From Chara braunii (lineage: Eukaryota > Streptophyta > Charophyceae > Charales > Characeae): DNA of 42,105 nt. The notes beneath the pieces were generated by a model. It worked only from the letters and a program-made list of their open reading frames with translations. It searched no databases and was not told the origin of the DNA. The position numbers and the translations under genes were made by a program. The stretch lies in NCBI GenBank assembly GCA_003427395.1, contig BFEA01000255.1, positions 1,766,953-1,809,057 on the forward strand, given 5' to 3'. Each line of letters opens with the position of its first letter. Position 1 is the stretch's first letter. Of this stretch, positions 41,568-42,105 are shown piece after piece.

Positions 41568-41608
41568 AGAAGTGAAAACGTTTATAGTGCCCAAACGTTT
41601 TCACTTCT
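41568..41608. repeat. Perfect 16-bp hairpin
   Basis: AGAAGTGAAAACGTTT at 41568-41583 is exactly complementary to AAACGTTTTCACTTCT at 41593-41608, with a 9-nt loop ATAGTGCCC. It lies just after the 54-bp duplication. No T-run follows that would suggest a Pol III terminator. Confidence 0.9.
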
Positions 41609-42014
41609 GGTCATCCGCATTGAATTGTTGCTTGTTTTTCGTTCGCTTCCTCTTCGCTTTCTTCCTTGTCTTCCTTGTCGTCGGCCTAGTTTTCTTCGCC
41701 CTGGCTTCATCTTCTTCTTTCATGTCGTTTTCTTATTATTATTTTTCAATTCTCTTCGTCCTTTTCGTCTGCGCCATCGTCGTTGTCTTCGTCTCCGATC
41801 ATTGTCTTCGTTTTCTTTTTTCGTTTTGATTCCGACGTTTACAGCCGCACTTACACGTAACTGCGCATGCACGCAGGCCTGATGCATGACCAGGATCGAA
41901 TGTGAGGCGTCGCGGTACGTTCGAGCTATTCCCAGCATCATACCTGCAGCAATCCGGACTCTTTCACCTATTGCTTGGCCTACTGCCGCCTACCACACGT
42001 ACACAGATTGTTCA

Positions 42015-42017
<3 letters not shown>
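41609..42017. other. No gene seen
   Basis: Pyrimidine-rich sequence with TTCTTC and CGTC words, then mixed sequence. Only low-complexity frames. Confidence 0.5.

Positions 42018-42105
<88 letters not shown>
42018..42105. repeat. (CT)n microsatellite at the window edge
   Basis: An uninterrupted CT run to the last base, mirroring the run at 1-77. Confidence 0.98.

Overview
This is a eukaryotic nuclear window, not a bacterial one. It has few intact genes, long (GA)n, (CT)n, (CA)n and GATA microsatellites, decayed retrotransposons, fold-back elements, tRNA-derived repeats and minisatellites. A Ty3-type chromovirus primed by initiator tRNA-Met and a plausible RRP15 gene fit the green lineage. The lysine- and glutamate-rich gag start and the repeat style remind me of the charophyte alga Chara braunii. 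That is recollection plus inference; no search was run.

Layout: (1) 1-77, a CT microsatellite at the edge. (2) 95-1465 minus, the only clearly intact gene: an RRP15-like 60S ribosome biogenesis factor with a long acidic insertion. (3) 1.5-3.5 kb, short direct repeats and one copy of a dispersed repeat whose second copy is at 14.16-14.65 kb. (4) 3.9-7.7 kb, a decayed DIRS-like retroelement: reverse transcriptase/RNase H and probable gag exons on the minus strand, and a tyrosine recombinase remnant on the plus strand, convergent with it. (5) 7.7-12.2 kb, AT-rich DNA with T-runs and about 2 kb of degenerate GATCGATT-type repeat. It includes a library artefact: a Nextera mate-pair junction adapter at 11640-11677 and a false duplication around it. 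(6) 13.0-16.0 kb, weak exon candidates, a SINE-like tRNA relic, a microsatellite with a 35-base gap and a 90-bp coding-like tandem duplication. (7) 16.2-16.5 kb, a fold-back element. (8) 18.07-19.50 kb, a broken multi-frame pseudogene of unknown function. (9) 21.1-22.6 kb, a 1.46-kb long-inverted-repeat DNA element with an 11-bp target duplication. (10) 22.6-28.5 kb, microsatellites, minisatellites, a 26-bp palindrome and a 659-bp tandem duplication. (11) 28.65-37.19 kb, a degenerate Ty3/gypsy chromovirus on the minus strand with about 1.1-kb LTRs, PBS, gag, protease, RT remnant, RNase H, integrase and a chromodomain-like tail. (12) 37.4-39.5 kb, a GTAAACGGC-type array, a PIF/Harbinger-type MITE and a 51-bp/160-bp nested minisatellite. 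(13) 39.7-42.1 kb, a candidate first exon of an unknown gene, SINE-like repeats, a short tandem repeat and hairpin, and the closing CT microsatellite.

Nothing forms an operon or pathway. The functional content is probably RRP15 and possibly the gene starting at 39727; most of the rest is mobile-element debris and simple repeat. The most unusual biological feature is the DIRS-like element with its recombinase on the strand opposite its polymerase. The most consequential technical feature is the adapter-induced misassembly.
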